Positions 52,355 through 62,400 are shown, counted from the first letter of the stretch. The stretch is DNA of 64,000 bases from Acidimicrobiaceae bacterium (GCA_947446815.1 CANFGT010000001.1:248001-312000); one strand, 5' to 3'. The notes: generated by a model from the sequence alone, not told the origin. Numbers and translations: made by a program.

Positions 52355-52463
52355 TAACAAATCGCGCCGGCATTGCCCCCCAATAGCCGGCCGAAAGAAC
52401 CCAACAGATGTTCCCCCAACATCGGGTTTCGGTTGAGAGGCCCCGCAGCAATGCGGGGCTTTT
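52355..52463 (+). ncRNA. 6C small RNA
   Basis: Two hairpins with C-only loops and a terminator. The first stem is GCCGGC 52366-52371 with GCCGGC 52386-52391, with CCCCCC at 52376-52381. The second is CCGAAA 52391-52396 with TTTCGG 52427-52432, helped by ACCC/GGGT and ATGTT/AACAT, with CCCCC at 52413-52417 in the loop. The third is an intrinsic terminator. This is the architecture of the actinobacterial 6C RNA (B11 in M. tuberculosis), which as I recall also lies next to a HAD-family gene. The start is estimated from the promoter. Confidence 0.85.
52440..52463 (+). terminator. Intrinsic terminator of the 6C RNA
   Basis: GCCCCGCA 52440-52447 pairs with TGCGGGGC 52452-52459 around a GCAA (GNRA) loop, followed by TTTT. 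No protein gene lies upstream on this strand, which supports an independent small RNA ending here. Confidence 0.9.
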
Positions 52464-52520
52464 CCCATTCGTAGGCCAGATTCAGAGCTGGTGAAACTTT
52501 TGGTTTCGCGCAGGGCAGAA

Positions 52521-52539
52521 CGGGCGTAATCTTCGCCCG
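52521..52539 (+). promoter_or_regulatory. Inverted repeat touching the HAD-PlsC start codon
   Basis: CGGGCG 52521-52526 pairs with CGCCCG 52534-52539, whose last base is the G of the GTG start. There is no Shine-Dalgarno. The hairpin would sequester the start of a long mRNA, unless transcription begins close to the GTG. Confidence 0.4.
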
Positions 52540-53963
52540 TGTCGCACGCAGCCTTCTTTGACCTTGATCGCACTCTGTTGTCCGGTGCGTCTGCACATGT
52601 GGTGAGCCGTGTCCTGCGCGAAACCGGTGTGGTGAATCGCAACATTCCTGGCGAGTCTTTTCTGTATCAAGTGTTTGAGACCTTTGGTGAGAACTTGCCG
52701 TCGATGGTGTTGGGTCGCCAAGCAGTGTTGGCGATGAAAGGCCACTCACGTGAGATTGTTCGTGCGGCTGCAGAAACAGCAGCTCCTGATCTTGTTGCGA
52801 TGTTGCAACCGTACGCATCAAAAGTGATGGACGAACATCGAGCCAACGGATTGAAAGTTGTTCTTGCAACGACAACACCGCGCGATCTCATTGAACCATT
52901 CGCGCATCTCATGGGTTTCGATGCAGTGATCGCTACGACGTATGCAGTTGATGCCGACGGCAATTACACCGGCGAGCTTGATGGTGTGTACGTATGGTCG
53001 CGTGGCAAACGTGATGCAGTGAAGTCTTGGGCAAGTGACAACAACATTGATCTCGCAGGTTCCTTTGCCTATAGCGACAGTGTCTTTGATGAGCCGTTAT
53101 TGACATCTGTGGGTCACCCCGTCTGTGTGAATCCAGATTGGCGTCTTCGCTTGATGGCTGCTGCACGTCGCTGGCCCGTCACACATTTCGATGTGCCTGC
53201 TGGTGTCGCAAAGATTCCCGTGGTTGGTCTTGAAGCACAACAAGCGTTGATGAAGTTTGCACGCCCTGAAGTGTTTCCGTATGCCCGCTTCACGATCACA
53301 GGCACAGAGAACATTCCGAAAGACTCTGCTGCGATCATCTGCGGTAATCACCGCAGCTACTTTGACATCGCCGCAATTTCTTTAGCGGTCGCAAAAACTG
53401 GTCGTGCAGTTCGCTTCTTGGGCAAGAAGGAAGTGTTTGATGCTCCTGTGATTGGTCCACTTGCAACTGCGCTCGGTGGCATTCGTGTAGAACGCGGCAC
53501 AGGAAGCGATGAACCGTTGCAAGCAGCGACAGAATCATTAATCGCAGGTGACTTGGTGGCAATCATGCCGCAGGGAACAATCCCGCGAGGTCCTGCATTC
53601 TTTGATCCGGTGCTGAAGGGGCGTTGGGGAGCTGCGCGATTGGCCGCAGAAACAAAAGCGACTGTGATTCCCGTAGGAATTTGGGGAACCGAAAAAGTGT
53701 GGCCTCGCAACGCAAAGTTGCCGAACATCACAAACCTCACATCGCCACCTCAGGTCATCATCACCGTTGGTGCTCCTGTGCAGTTGTCGTACACCGACCC
53801 TGATGCCGACACGAAACTGATCATGGAAGCCATCTCTGCGCTATTGCCCCCTGAAGGCCGCGAGTACTACGAACCCACAGAAGATGAACTACGTCGTAGC
53901 TATCCGTCCAATTACACAGGAGACCCGGACTCCGAAGAAGATCGGCGCCCGGGTCTCGATTAA
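52539..53963 (+). CDS. HAD-IB phosphatase-like / 1-acylglycerol-3-phosphate acyltransferase fusion
   Basis: 474 aa, GTG start at 52539. The N-terminal HAD domain (about 1-215) has FFDLDRTLL with Asp8 and Asp10, VVLATTTPRD and AYSDSVFDEPLL, a SerB-type pattern. The C-terminal PlsC domain (about 245-445) has NHRSYFD (His271, Asp276; the HX4D motif) and IMPQGTIPRG. Such fusions in mycobacteria are linked to phospholipid synthesis. It would make phosphatidate, upstream of the CdsA reaction. The C-terminal 30 residues are acidic and Pro/Ser-rich. The 6C RNA lies just upstream. Confidence 0.9.
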   Translation: MSHAAFFDLDRTLLSGASAHVVSRVLRETGVVNRNIPGESFLYQVFETFGENLPSMVLGRQAVLAMKGHSREIVRAAAETAAPDLVAMLQPYASKVMDEHRANGLKVVLATTTPRDLIEPFAHLMGFDAVIATTYAVDADGNYTGELDGVYVWSRGKRDAVKSWASDNNIDLAGSFAYSDSVFDEPLLTSVGHPVCVNPDWRLRLMAAARRWPVTHFDVPAGVAKIPVVGLEAQQALMKFARPEVFPYARFTITGTENIPKDSAAIICGNHRSYFDIAAISLAVAKTGRAVRFLGKKEVFDAPVIGPLATALGGIRVERGTGSDEPLQAATESLIAGDLVAIMPQGTIPRGPAFFDPVLKGRWGAARLAAETKATVIPVGIWGTEKVWPRNAKLPNITNLTSPPQVIITVGAPVQLSYTDPDADTKLIMEAISALLPPEGREYYEPTEDELRRSYPSNYTGDPDSEEDRRPGLD

Positions 53964-53976
53964 GTCTTGAGTTATT

Positions 53977-53993
53977 GAGCGATGTCATCGCTC
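53977..53993. other. Hairpin between convergent HAD-PlsC and acn
   Basis: GAGCGA 53977-53982 pairs with TCGCTC 53988-53993. It lacks a T-run on either side, so termination activity is doubtful. It is the only structure in this 37-bp convergent gap. Confidence 0.3.
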
Positions 53994-54000
53994 GTACTGC

Positions 54001-56268
54001 CTACTTTGCGTCGGCAACTTTCTGACGAACGATGTTCAGTGCAGAACCTGCCTTGAACCATTCCACCTGCTCGGGGCTGAACGTATGCTTTGCTTCGAAG
54101 TCAACGGTGGAACCGTCAGCCTTGGTGATGCGGCACTGCACTGGCTTGTCGGGCACTGGAGGAAGATTCAGCACGCTGATGCGGTCTGTTTCTTCAATAG
54201 CGTCGTACGTTGCTGGGTCAGAGAAGGTGAGGGGCACGAGGCCCTGCTTCTTCAAGTTTGTTTCGTGAATACGAGCAAACGAACGAGCGAAGATAACAAC
54301 GCCACCGCGGAAGCGAGGCTCCATTGCTGCGTGCTCACGTGATGAGCCCTCGCCGTAGTTCTGGTCACCAATCGCACACCACTGCACGCCGGACTCGCCG
54401 TAATGCTTTGCAATGTCTGGGTAACTGCGACGTGAACCATCGATGGTGTCGAGGCCTGTGCCCACTTCGCCGCCGTATGCATTCACTGCACCGATGAAGA
54501 GGTTGCCCGAGATGTTCTCAAGGTGACCGCGGTATGTAAGCCACTTGCCTGCAGCCGAGATGTGGTCGGTCGTGCACTTGCCCTGAGCCTTCATGAGAAC
54601 AGGCAACTCGATGTAATCCTTGCCATTCCATGCGGTGAACGGCTGCAACAATTGCAAACGATCAGAGGTAGGGCTTACTTCAACAACGACATCACTGCCA
54701 TCTGCTGGCGGGGTAGTGAAGGTGTCCACGCCTGAGTCGTATCCATTTGCAGGAAGAATGTCGCCGTGTGGAGCGTCGAGTTTTACCTCGGTGCCGTCAG
54801 GTGCAGTAATCGTGTCAACGCTTGGATCAAAGTCGAGACGACCGGACAATGCAATTGCCATCACGGTGTCGGGGCTTGTCACAAATGACAACGTATTGGC
54901 GGAGCCATCTGCACGCTTCGGGAAGTTGCGGTTGAAAGAGTTCACAATGCTGTTCGGCTTTGCTGTCTTGTCTGCTGCCCGCTCCCACTGACCAATGCAA
55001 GGTCCACATGCATTGGCAAGAACAGTTGCACCAATTGCTTCGAGGTCTGCAAGCAAACCGTCACGCTCGATGGTGGCGCGAATCTGCTCACTTCCCGGCG
55101 AGATGAGCAATTCAACTTTCGCCTTCAGGCCTTTTGCAGCTGCTTGACGCGCGATCGATGCTGCACGCGTGATGTCTTCGTACGAAGAGTTGGTGCATGA
55201 ACCGATGAGTGTTGCGGACACTTCAAGTGGCCAATCGTTTTCACGGGCTGCTGCACCAACGCCGTTTGCACCAATCTTGTGCGCACGGTCGGGAGAGTGT
55301 GGGCCATTGATGAGTGGTGTGAGCTTCGACAAGTCGATTTCAATGACTTGGTCGTACTGCGCACCATCATCGGGGCGAAGATCAGTTGCGACCCTGTCGG
55401 CTGCTGCCGCGATCGCTTCACGACCTGTTGCACGCAAGTACTCGCTCATGTTGCTGTCGTAACCGAATACGGAACACGTCGCGCCAATTTCTGCACCCAT
55501 GTTGCAGATAGTCGCCTTGCCTGTTGCAGAGATGCTGTCGGCACCAGGTCCGAAGTATTCAGCAATCGCGCCTGTGCCGCCTTCAACGGTGAGTTGACGA
55601 GCGACTTCCAAGATGACGTCCTTCGGGCTGCTCCAGCCAGAGAGTGTTCCGGTGAGCTTGATGCCGATGACTTTTGGCCAACGAACATTGAAAGGGAATC
55701 CGGTCATCACGTCAACGGCGTCAGCGCCACCAACACCGATGGCGACCATGCCGAGTCCGCCAGCGTTAGGAGTGTGGCTGTCGGTGCCGATCATCATTCC
55801 GCCAGGGAATGCGTAGTTCTCGAGAACGACTTGGTGAATGATTCCGCTGCCAGGACCCCAGAAGCCAACGCCGTACTTTGCGCTGACGCTGCGAAGGAAG
55901 TCGTAGACCTCGCGGTTGACATCGTTTGCGTCACGGAGGTCGAGCTTGGCACCGACCTTTGCGAGGATGAGGTGGTCACAGTGCACCGTTGAAGGAACAG
56001 CGGTGGCGGGAAGTCCTGCGGTCATGAACTGCAAGAGGGCCATCTGGGCGGTGGCGTCTTGCATGGCGACTCGGTCTGGATTGAAGTCGGCGTAGCTACG
56101 GCCACGCTCCATTTCTTGTGACTTGGGGTCAACGAGGTGGTTGATGAGAATCTTCTCTGCCAAGGAGAGTGGGCGTCCAAGACGCTCGCGGCCAAGCGCT
56201 GCATTCGCGGACAGCTTGGCGTACACGCCTTCGACTAGTTCGATGGGGGTTCCGGCGGAAACAGCCAT
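54001..56268 (-). CDS. acn: Aconitate hydratase (mitochondrial-aconitase-like)
   Basis: 755 aa from the ATG at 56268, preceded by AAAGGTG; a longer frame upstream would cross the regulatory region. Cluster ligands are Cys358 (IGSCTNSS), Cys421 and Cys424 ([10 protein letters not shown]), the same numbers known for pig mitochondrial aconitase. [32 protein letters not shown] and [26 protein letters not shown] are substrate and cluster regions. The swivel domain has [15 protein letters not shown]. It converts citrate to isocitrate. It is divergent from a GntR regulator gene, with a shared operator-like site between. Confidence 0.96.
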   Translation of the reverse strand: MAVSAGTPIELVEGVYAKLSANAALGRERLGRPLSLAEKILINHLVDPKSQEMERGRSYADFNPDRVAMQDATAQMALLQFMTAGLPATAVPSTVHCDHLILAKVGAKLDLRDANDVNREVYDFLRSVSAKYGVGFWGPGSGIIHQVVLENYAFPGGMMIGTDSHTPNAGGLGMVAIGVGGADAVDVMTGFPFNVRWPKVIGIKLTGTLSGWSSPKDVILEVARQLTVEGGTGAIAEYFGPGADSISATGKATICNMGAEIGATCSVFGYDSNMSEYLRATGREAIAAAADRVATDLRPDDGAQYDQVIEIDLSKLTPLINGPHSPDRAHKIGANGVGAAARENDWPLEVSATLIGSCTNSSYEDITRAASIARQAAAKGLKAKVELLISPGSEQIRATIERDGLLADLEAIGATVLANACGPCIGQWERAADKTAKPNSIVNSFNRNFPKRADGSANTLSFVTSPDTVMAIALSGRLDFDPSVDTITAPDGTEVKLDAPHGDILPANGYDSGVDTFTTPPADGSDVVVEVSPTSDRLQLLQPFTAWNGKDYIELPVLMKAQGKCTTDHISAAGKWLTYRGHLENISGNLFIGAVNAYGGEVGTGLDTIDGSRRSYPDIAKHYGESGVQWCAIGDQNYGEGSSREHAAMEPRFRGGVVIFARSFARIHETNLKKQGLVPLTFSDPATYDAIEETDRISVLNLPPVPDKPVQCRITKADGSTVDFEAKHTFSPEQVEWFKAGSALNIVRQKVADAK

Positions 56269-56321
56269 GGGGGACACCTTTCGTCGTGCAAGACAGAGCG
56301 GGCTTGCTTTTTCTCTCTGTG

Positions 56322-56343
56322 TATACAACTCTAATACAAGTGA
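56322..56343. promoter_or_regulatory. Putative GntR operator between acn and gntR
   Basis: TACAACTCTAATACAAGTGA (56324-56343) matches the icd upstream site at 18 of 20 positions. TACAACT and TACAAGT repeat with an 11-bp period, and TGTATACA is a short palindrome at its left end. The GTG start of gntR (56340-56342) lies inside it, so binding should block gntR and could affect acn as well. Confidence 0.6.
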
Positions 56344-57071
56344 GAACTATCCGCTATCACCAGATTGCCGAAGAACTGAGGGGCCGCGTTCTCAGTGGCG
56401 CCTATGCAGCGGGTCGCTTGATGCCGAGCGAGTCGGATCTTTCTACCGAATTTGATGTCAGTCGGGTGACGGTGCGTAAGGCGCTGGAGATGTTGCGCGA
56501 CGACGGCCTTGTTGATTCACGGCAAGGGTTTGGCTGGTTTGTGGCAGGCGAGACTGTGCGACAACCATTGGCGCGACTTGCCACCATTGAAGAACAAATG
56601 CGTGACTCAGGGGCTGCGCCAGAACGTCGTGTTCTGGAATTTGCATTCGAAAAAGCGCCGAAGGATGTTGCTACTTCTTTAGGTACGTCGCAGGTTTTGC
56701 GAGTTCGTCGCGTGAACTTGGCTGATGGTGAACCATTCGCAATTGTCACCGTGTGGTGTTCGGCAGAGCTAGGTCAAAACTTGTCACGCGCTGATGTTGA
56801 ACGTTCGCCGTTCTATGAATTGTTAGATGTTCCGCTTGCGGGTGCAACACAAACGATTGGTGCCGATGCTGCAACCACTGAAGAAGCAGAACTGTTAAAG
56901 GTCCCAGTGGGTTCTCCCGTGTTGCGATGCTTGCGGACAACATCCAGCGTGGAGGGCAAGACAGTGTTGTTCTCACGACACGTGTTTCCTGCGCACCGCA
57001 CGGAGTTTGTTGTGGACTTGCCGTTCGTCGATCAATCGATCGCACCAAGCGGCCTTCGCCTCGTTGACTAG
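56340..57071 (+). CDS. GntR-family (HutC subfamily) transcriptional regulator
   Basis: 243 aa from the GTG at 56340, giving [68 protein letters not shown], a complete winged-helix domain (3-68). The C-terminal UTRA ligand domain (about 85-225) shows [22 protein letters not shown] and [27 protein letters not shown]. There is no Shine-Dalgarno, so it may be translated from a nearly leaderless mRNA. Its position beside acn, and the shared motif at icd, suggest it senses a TCA or related metabolite. Confidence 0.88.
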   Translation: MRTIRYHQIAEELRGRVLSGAYAAGRLMPSESDLSTEFDVSRVTVRKALEMLRDDGLVDSRQGFGWFVAGETVRQPLARLATIEEQMRDSGAAPERRVLEFAFEKAPKDVATSLGTSQVLRVRRVNLADGEPFAIVTVWCSAELGQNLSRADVERSPFYELLDVPLAGATQTIGADAATTEEAELLKVPVGSPVLRCLRTTSSVEGKTVLFSRHVFPAHRTEFVVDLPFVDQSIAPSGLRLVD

Positions 57072-57075
57072 TTAG

Positions 57076-57780
57076 TTAGGCGAGGAACTGCTTCGTCCAG
57101 CCGGCGAAGTCCTTTGCCAAACCGTCACGCATTGCGGTGATGACTTCGGCACGTAGACGCTTCTTGCTGTGATTGTGTGCATCCATGTTCAGGGCAAGGT
57201 ATGACTTCGCAAGATTCAGTGCGGTGTCCATCAACTCGGACTCTTCGACCACGAGATCAAGAAAGCCTGTTTCCACTGCATTCTCTGGTGTGAAGACTTC
57301 GGCCATCAACACCGAGCGGCTCAGTGCTGCTGGTGTGATGCGATGACGAAGAATCTCAATTGTCGAGAATGGCATCGTCATGCCGATGGCAACTTCGTTC
57401 GCCGTGTAGCGATAGTTGCCCTTGACGCCAATGCGGTAGTCGCAGCTCTCTAAGAAGAACACACCCATTGCGATGGCATGTCCAGGACATGCAGCGATGA
57501 TTGGAGTCGGGAATGACAGCAAACGAATTGCTAATTCAATTCCACCATTCAGCATGTCGACTGCTGGCTGACCGCTTGCAGCGAGAATTTTGAGGTCAAA
57601 GCCTGCCGACAAAATTCCGGGACGTCCTGTGAGAACAACGGGAGCCTTGTCTTTTTCTGCTTGATCTAACGCTGCGTTGAGCCCAGCTTGCAGCGTCGGA
57701 GACACTGCATTCGCTTTGCCATCGTCCATGGTGATGACAGCGACGCCATCGGTGAGTGCATACGTAACAGGGGATGTCAT
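57076..57780 (-). CDS. Crotonase-fold enoyl-CoA hydratase/isomerase family protein
   Basis: A 234-aa protein. It shows the crotonase layout VAVITMDDGKANAVSPTLQAGLNAALDQAEKD, VVLTGRPGILSAGFDLKIL (first oxyanion strand) and IIAACPGHAIAMGVFFLESCDYRIG (second). In hydratases the glutamates usually follow these positions; here GHAIAMG and the later NEVAIGMTMP lack an obvious pair, so it may be an isomerase or hydrolase. It is the second gene of a short minus-strand pair with the nitroreductase gene 4 bp upstream. Confidence 0.87.
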   Translation of the reverse strand: MTSPVTYALTDGVAVITMDDGKANAVSPTLQAGLNAALDQAEKDKAPVVLTGRPGILSAGFDLKILAASGQPAVDMLNGGIELAIRLLSFPTPIIAACPGHAIAMGVFFLESCDYRIGVKGNYRYTANEVAIGMTMPFSTIEILRHRITPAALSRSVLMAEVFTPENAVETGFLDLVVEESELMDTALNLAKSYLALNMDAHNHSKKRLRAEVITAMRDGLAKDFAGWTKQFLA

Positions 57781-57784
57781 GCGA

Positions 57785-58432
57785 CTACCACTTGTCCCAG
57801 TGAAGAACCTTGCTGAGTGGCTCGCGCTTTGCAGGCTTGAACTCGGTACCGATGGTGTATGCGATAGGGAAGAGTCCGCCCTGTGTCACCTTGTCGTACG
57901 GAATGCCGAGCAATTCAGCTGCTTCCTTCTCGCCATCATTCATGAGGTGGATGGTGGTCCATGCGGAGCCCATCGCGCGCTCGCGTAATGCAAGCATGAA
58001 GCTCCACACTGCAGGAAGCAATGAGCCCCATGCGCCGGCGCTGGCGAAAGCTGGCAAGTTGTCGAGACGTCCGTCAATGCACGGAATCATCAGAAGAGGT
58101 GCCTTCTCGAAGTTGTCGGCGAGGTAGCCAGCAGAGTCACGAACGAGACCCATGCGCTCGCCACGTGTGTCGCCGCTTCCGTATTCGCGACCAGGCATGT
58201 TTGCGTACATCGCCCAGTTCTTGCGGTAGATGTCAGCAAGAGCTTTTTTCTTTGCAGGATCTTCGACGATGATCCAATGCCAGCCCTGGCTGTTCGAGCC
58301 GGTGGGGGCCTGCAAGGCGATCTCGAGGCACTCCTCGACGATCTCGCGCTCGACTGGCTTGTCGAAATCGAGGCGCTTGCGCACGCTGCGTGTTGTCTTA
58401 AGGACTTCGTCTGCTGAAAGGTTCAAATGCAT
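57785..58432 (-). CDS. Nitroreductase family flavoprotein
   Basis: A 215-aa FMN-binding protein. RSVRKRLDFDKPVEREIVEECLEIALQAPTGSNSQGWHWIIVED has the typical N-terminal Arg-Ser FMN contacts and the SNSQ loop. FMLALRERAMGSAWTTIHLMNDGEKEAAELLGIP and GGLFPIAYTIG form the second FMN segment. The FMN phosphate-type end is KREPLSKVLHWDKW. The electron acceptor is unknown. It precedes the crotonase gene on the same strand and is divergent from a second crotonase gene. Confidence 0.9.
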   Translation of the reverse strand: MHLNLSADEVLKTTRSVRKRLDFDKPVEREIVEECLEIALQAPTGSNSQGWHWIIVEDPAKKKALADIYRKNWAMYANMPGREYGSGDTRGERMGLVRDSAGYLADNFEKAPLLMIPCIDGRLDNLPAFASAGAWGSLLPAVWSFMLALRERAMGSAWTTIHLMNDGEKEAAELLGIPYDKVTQGGLFPIAYTIGTEFKPAKREPLSKVLHWDKW

Positions 58433-58465
58433 TTAGGCAGTCTGCCACGGGTTCGGTGCCGTTCG

Positions 58466-58485
58466 TCACTTGTGGTCATGACAAG
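58466..58485. promoter_or_regulatory. Possible half-site related to the icd/acn motif
   Basis: TCACTTGT (58466-58473) is the complement of the ACAAGTGA end of the 20-bp icd/acn motif, and ACAAG 58481-58485 completes a CTTGT-N7-ACAAG inverted repeat. An 8-bp match is expected by chance a couple of times in this window, so this is weak. Confidence 0.25.
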
Positions 58486-58493
58486 ATGAAGAG

Positions 58494-59312
58494 ATGAGCG
58501 ACAGAGTCACTATCTCCATCTCCGACGGCATTGCCGACGTCCGTTTCAACCGTGCAGACAAGCGCAATGCACTCGACGGGGAGCAGTTCCAAGCAATCGT
58601 TGATGCTGGTGAGTCGCTAAAGACAAACAAGAAGATTCGCGTTGTGGTTGTCTCTGGTGAAGGTGCGTCATTCTGTGCTGGTCTTGACCTTGCCTCTATG
58701 GGGGCAATGGCCGGTGGCGGAGAGCGCGATACGACAGAAAAGCAACCTTCTGCAGGTGACATGCAAGAGGGTCGAATTACTCACCTCGGCCAGCAGTCCG
58801 CTTGGGTATGGCAAGAGGTTCCGGTACCGGTGATCGCTGCAGTTCATGGTCACGCCTTGGGTGGCGGTTGCCAGATCGCCTTGGGGGCAGACATTCGTAT
58901 TGCCCATCCCGACACCAAGTTCTCCGTTCGCGAGACGTACTGGGGGCTTGTGCCTGACATGGCGGGCACGGTTCTCTTGCAGGGTCTCGTTCGCCCAGAC
59001 ATCATGAAGGACATCGTGATGTCGGCTCGCATCTTTGATGGTCGTGAAGCACATGAAATTGGTGTGGTGACGCGTTTGTCAGAGACCCCGCGAGAAGACG
59101 CCTTCGCGTATGCCGAGGAGATTTGCAAGCGCAGCCCCGATGCAGTGCGTGGAGCCAAGGAACTCTTGAATCGCATGACTATGGATTTCGCTGCCGCTCA
59201 GTTCGCAGCCGAGCGTCGCATCATCGGCAGCCTTATTGGTGGTCATAACCAGCGTGAATCCGTCATGAGCGACTTCGAGAAGCGCGCACCGGCCTATATC
59301 GACCCCAAGTAG
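58494..59312 (+). CDS. Enoyl-CoA hydratase/isomerase family protein
   Basis: 272 aa. It shows VTISISDGIADVRFNRADKRNALDGEQFQAIVDAGESLKTNKKIRVVVVSGEGASFCAGLDLASMGAM (first oxyanion motif) and PVIAAVHGHALGGGCQIALGADIRIAHPDTKFSVRETYWGLVPDMAGTVLL. GLVPDMAGT lies where the second acid residue is in dienoyl-CoA isomerases, so an isomerase or hydratase of fatty acid oxidation is plausible. The C-terminal helices trimerise the fold. It is a monocistronic unit before gltB. Confidence 0.9.
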   Translation: MSDRVTISISDGIADVRFNRADKRNALDGEQFQAIVDAGESLKTNKKIRVVVVSGEGASFCAGLDLASMGAMAGGGERDTTEKQPSAGDMQEGRITHLGQQSAWVWQEVPVPVIAAVHGHALGGGCQIALGADIRIAHPDTKFSVRETYWGLVPDMAGTVLLQGLVRPDIMKDIVMSARIFDGREAHEIGVVTRLSETPREDAFAYAEEICKRSPDAVRGAKELLNRMTMDFAAAQFAAERRIIGSLIGGHNQRESVMSDFEKRAPAYIDPK

Positions 59313-59398
59313 GGCAGAGATAGGGGTCACCCCGTAATTCCCTTGTGAGCGCAGGCGCTCCTAGATAGCCTTGCATTGCTCGGGTCAGCGTCGCCCCG

Positions 59399-59437
59399 GG
59401 AGAACACAACTTGATTCTCCGCCGTGGCTTGCCACGG
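59399..59437 (+). promoter_or_regulatory. Leader hairpins upstream of gltB
   Basis: GGAGAA 59399-59404 pairs with TTCTCC 59415-59420, and CCGTGGC 59422-59428 pairs with GCCACGG 59431-59437. They lie back to back 21 nt before the gltB ATG, followed by AAGGA. No terminator T-run is present. Function unknown; an mRNA leader structure is likely. Confidence 0.4.
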
Positions 59438-59458
59438 TTCCTGAAGGACTAGACGCTC

Positions 59459-62400
59459 ATGAACCCAGATCTCCCCGCTGCCCACGGTCTTTACGACCCA
59501 CGGTTTGAACACGACGCATGTGGCGTGTCCTTTGTTGCAAACATCAAAGGCGTCCGTAGCCGTGAGATTGTGACTCTCGGTCTGACAGCTCTCACCAACA
59601 TGGAACACCGCGGTGCAACAGGTGCGGAACCAGAAACAGGCGACGGCGCAGGCATTCTCATTCAGGTTCCCGATGCATTCCTTCGTGCTGTAGTTGATTT
59701 TGATCTTCCTGCATCGGGTTCCTACGCCGCAGGTATTGCGTTTCTTCCTCAAGCTGCAGCAGATGTTGCAACCGCTGTCGCCACAGTTGAAAAGATTGCG
59801 ACTGAAGAAGGTCTTCGCCCACTCGGTTGGCGTGAAGTCCCCGTCAACCCTGATTGTCTCGGCGCTTCGGCACGTGCAGTAATGCCAACGGTGCGCCAGT
59901 TCTTCCTTGATGACCCTGCCGGTACTGCTGGTATCGAACTTGACCGCAAGATTTTTATTGTGCGCAAGCGCATCGAACATGAACTCACCGGCGTGATGCG
60001 TACGTATTTCTCGTCGCTGTCTGCTCGCACCATTGTGTACAAGGGCATGCTCACAACACCAGAGCTTGAGCAGTTCTTCCCCGACCTCTCAGATGAGCGC
60101 ATGGATTCCGCTCTTGCGTTGGTGCACAGTCGTTTCTCTACAAACACGTTCCCTTCGTGGCCGTTGGCGCACCCGTACCGCTTTATTGCGCATAACGGTG
60201 AGATCAACACAGTGCAAGGCAACCGCAACTGGATGCGCACACGTGAAGCATTGCTTGCGAGCAATTTGATCCCTGGTCTTGAGCGCGCATTCCCCATCTG
60301 TACGCCCGACATGTCGGACTCTGCGAGTTTCGACGAAGTGTTGGAGCTCTTGCATCTTGCCGGCCGTTCATTGCCTCACGCACTGATGATGATGATTCCC
60401 GAAGCATGGGAAAACAACGATCGCATGGATCCGAAGAAGCGTGCGTTCTACCAATTCCATTCCGCTCTGATGGAGCCATGGGATGGACCAGCAGACGTGT
60501 GCTTTACCGACGGAACGCTCATTGGTGCAGTGCTGGACCGCAACGGACTTCGCCCCGGTCGCTATTGGATTACAAAAGATGACTTCGTGGTGCTCGCTTC
60601 AGAAGCTGGCGTTTTAAATATTGATCAATCTCGCATCGTGCGTAAAGGTCGCTTGCAGCCCGGACGTATGTTCCTCATCGACACCGCCCAAGGACGCCTC
60701 ATCGATGATGACGAAATCAAGATGGAACTCGCAGCAGAGCATCCTTATGAACAATGGTTGCAAGAAGGTGTTACTCATCTTGACGAACTTCCTGCACGTG
60801 AACACGTTGTGTACAGCCCCGACAGTGTTGCTCGCCGGCAGCAAATGTTCGGATACACCGAAGAAGAGCTGAAGATCATTCTTGCTCCGACAGCAAAGAA
60901 CGCAATGGAGCCACTTGGCTCGATGGGTACTGACACGCCGATTGCTGTGTTGTCTTCGCGTTCACGTTTGTTGTTTGATTACTTCCAGCAGTTGTTTGCT
61001 CAAGTGACAAACCCACCGCTCGATGCCATTCGCGAAGAAGTGGTGACCGCAGTGGGCACCAGTATCGGACCAGAATCTAACTTGTTGGCACCTGGCCCTG
61101 ATAGCTGTCGTCAGCTTGCATTGCCGTTCCCAGTCATCGACAACGATGATCTTGCAAAAATCATTCACATCAACGATGACGAAACACAACCGCAGCTTGC
61201 AGCTGTTGTCATGAGCGGCTTATATCGCGTTGCTGATGGCGGAGCAGGACTTCGTTCAGCGCTCGACAAATTGCGCTCTGACGTCAGCGCAGCAATTGCA
61301 TCCGGTGCACGAATCATTGTTCTGTCAGATCGCAATTCAGATGAAGTATTCGCACCGATTCCGTCTCTGTTGATGACAAGTGCAGTGCATCATCACCTCA
61401 TTCGCGAGAAGACCCGCACACAAGTAGGACTCGTTGTTGAATGTGGCGATGCACGTGAAGTGCACCACATGGCGTTGCTTGTGGGCTTCGGCGCTGGCGC
61501 GGTCAACCCATATCTCGCTTTCGAAACCATCGAAGACATGATTGCGGCCGACAACAACACCGGCATGTACAGCCTTGGCGGAGTTGATCCACATAAGGCC
61601 GTGAAGAACTACATCAAGGCATCTGGAAAAGGCGTCTTGAAAGTCATGTCAAAGATGGGCGTTTCTACTGTGGCGTCTTACACCGGCGCACAAATTTTTG
61701 AAGCAATTGGTTTGGCAACAGACCTTGTTGAAGAGTTCTTCACGGGCACCGTGTCACGTTTGGGTGGCATCGGATTGGATGAAATTGCCGCAGAAGTGGC
61801 AACACGTCATGCGACGGCTCATCCGAAGCGCCCTGATCTTCGTGCGCATCGCCGGCTGGAAGTCGGTGGTGAGTACCAGTGGCGTCGCGAAGGTGAACAT
61901 CACTTGTTTAACCCAGACACGGTGTATCGCCTTCAGCACTCAACACGTGCTGGCCGTTATGACATCTTCAAGCAGTACACCGCAGACGTCGATGATCAAT
62001 CAAAGCGCCTCGCCACATTGCGTGGTCTCTTTGAACTTCGTATCGGGGCACGGCCCGCAATTTCCATTGACGAAGTTGAGCCAGTTTCAGAAATCGTCAA
62101 GCGATTCTCGACTGGTGCAATGAGTTACGGTTCGATCTCGGCAGAAGCACACGAGAACTTGGCGATTGCCATGAACCGAATTGGCGCAAAGAGCAATACG
62201 GGCGAAGGCGGCGAAGACCCCGAGCGCTTCACGCCGATGGTAAATGGCGACTCAAAGCGTTCTGCCATCAAGCAAGTTGCATCTGGTCGCTTTGGCGTGA
62301 CCAGTGAGTACCTCGTGAACGCCGATGACATTCAAATCAAGATGGCTCAGGGGGCAAAGCCTGGTGAAGGTGGACAGTTGCCTGGCCACAAGGTGTATCC

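Noticed and set aside
59323-59333. GGGG-TCA-CCCC hairpin after the enoyl-CoA hydratase gene as a terminator
   Set aside because: Only four pairs and no T-run; too weak to call.
59327-59980. Long minus-strand open frames under gltB and the 59313-59458 leader
   Set aside because: The plus strand carries an uninterrupted gltB frame with all family motifs; the minus frames are Cys/Thr-rich shadows without recognisable domains.
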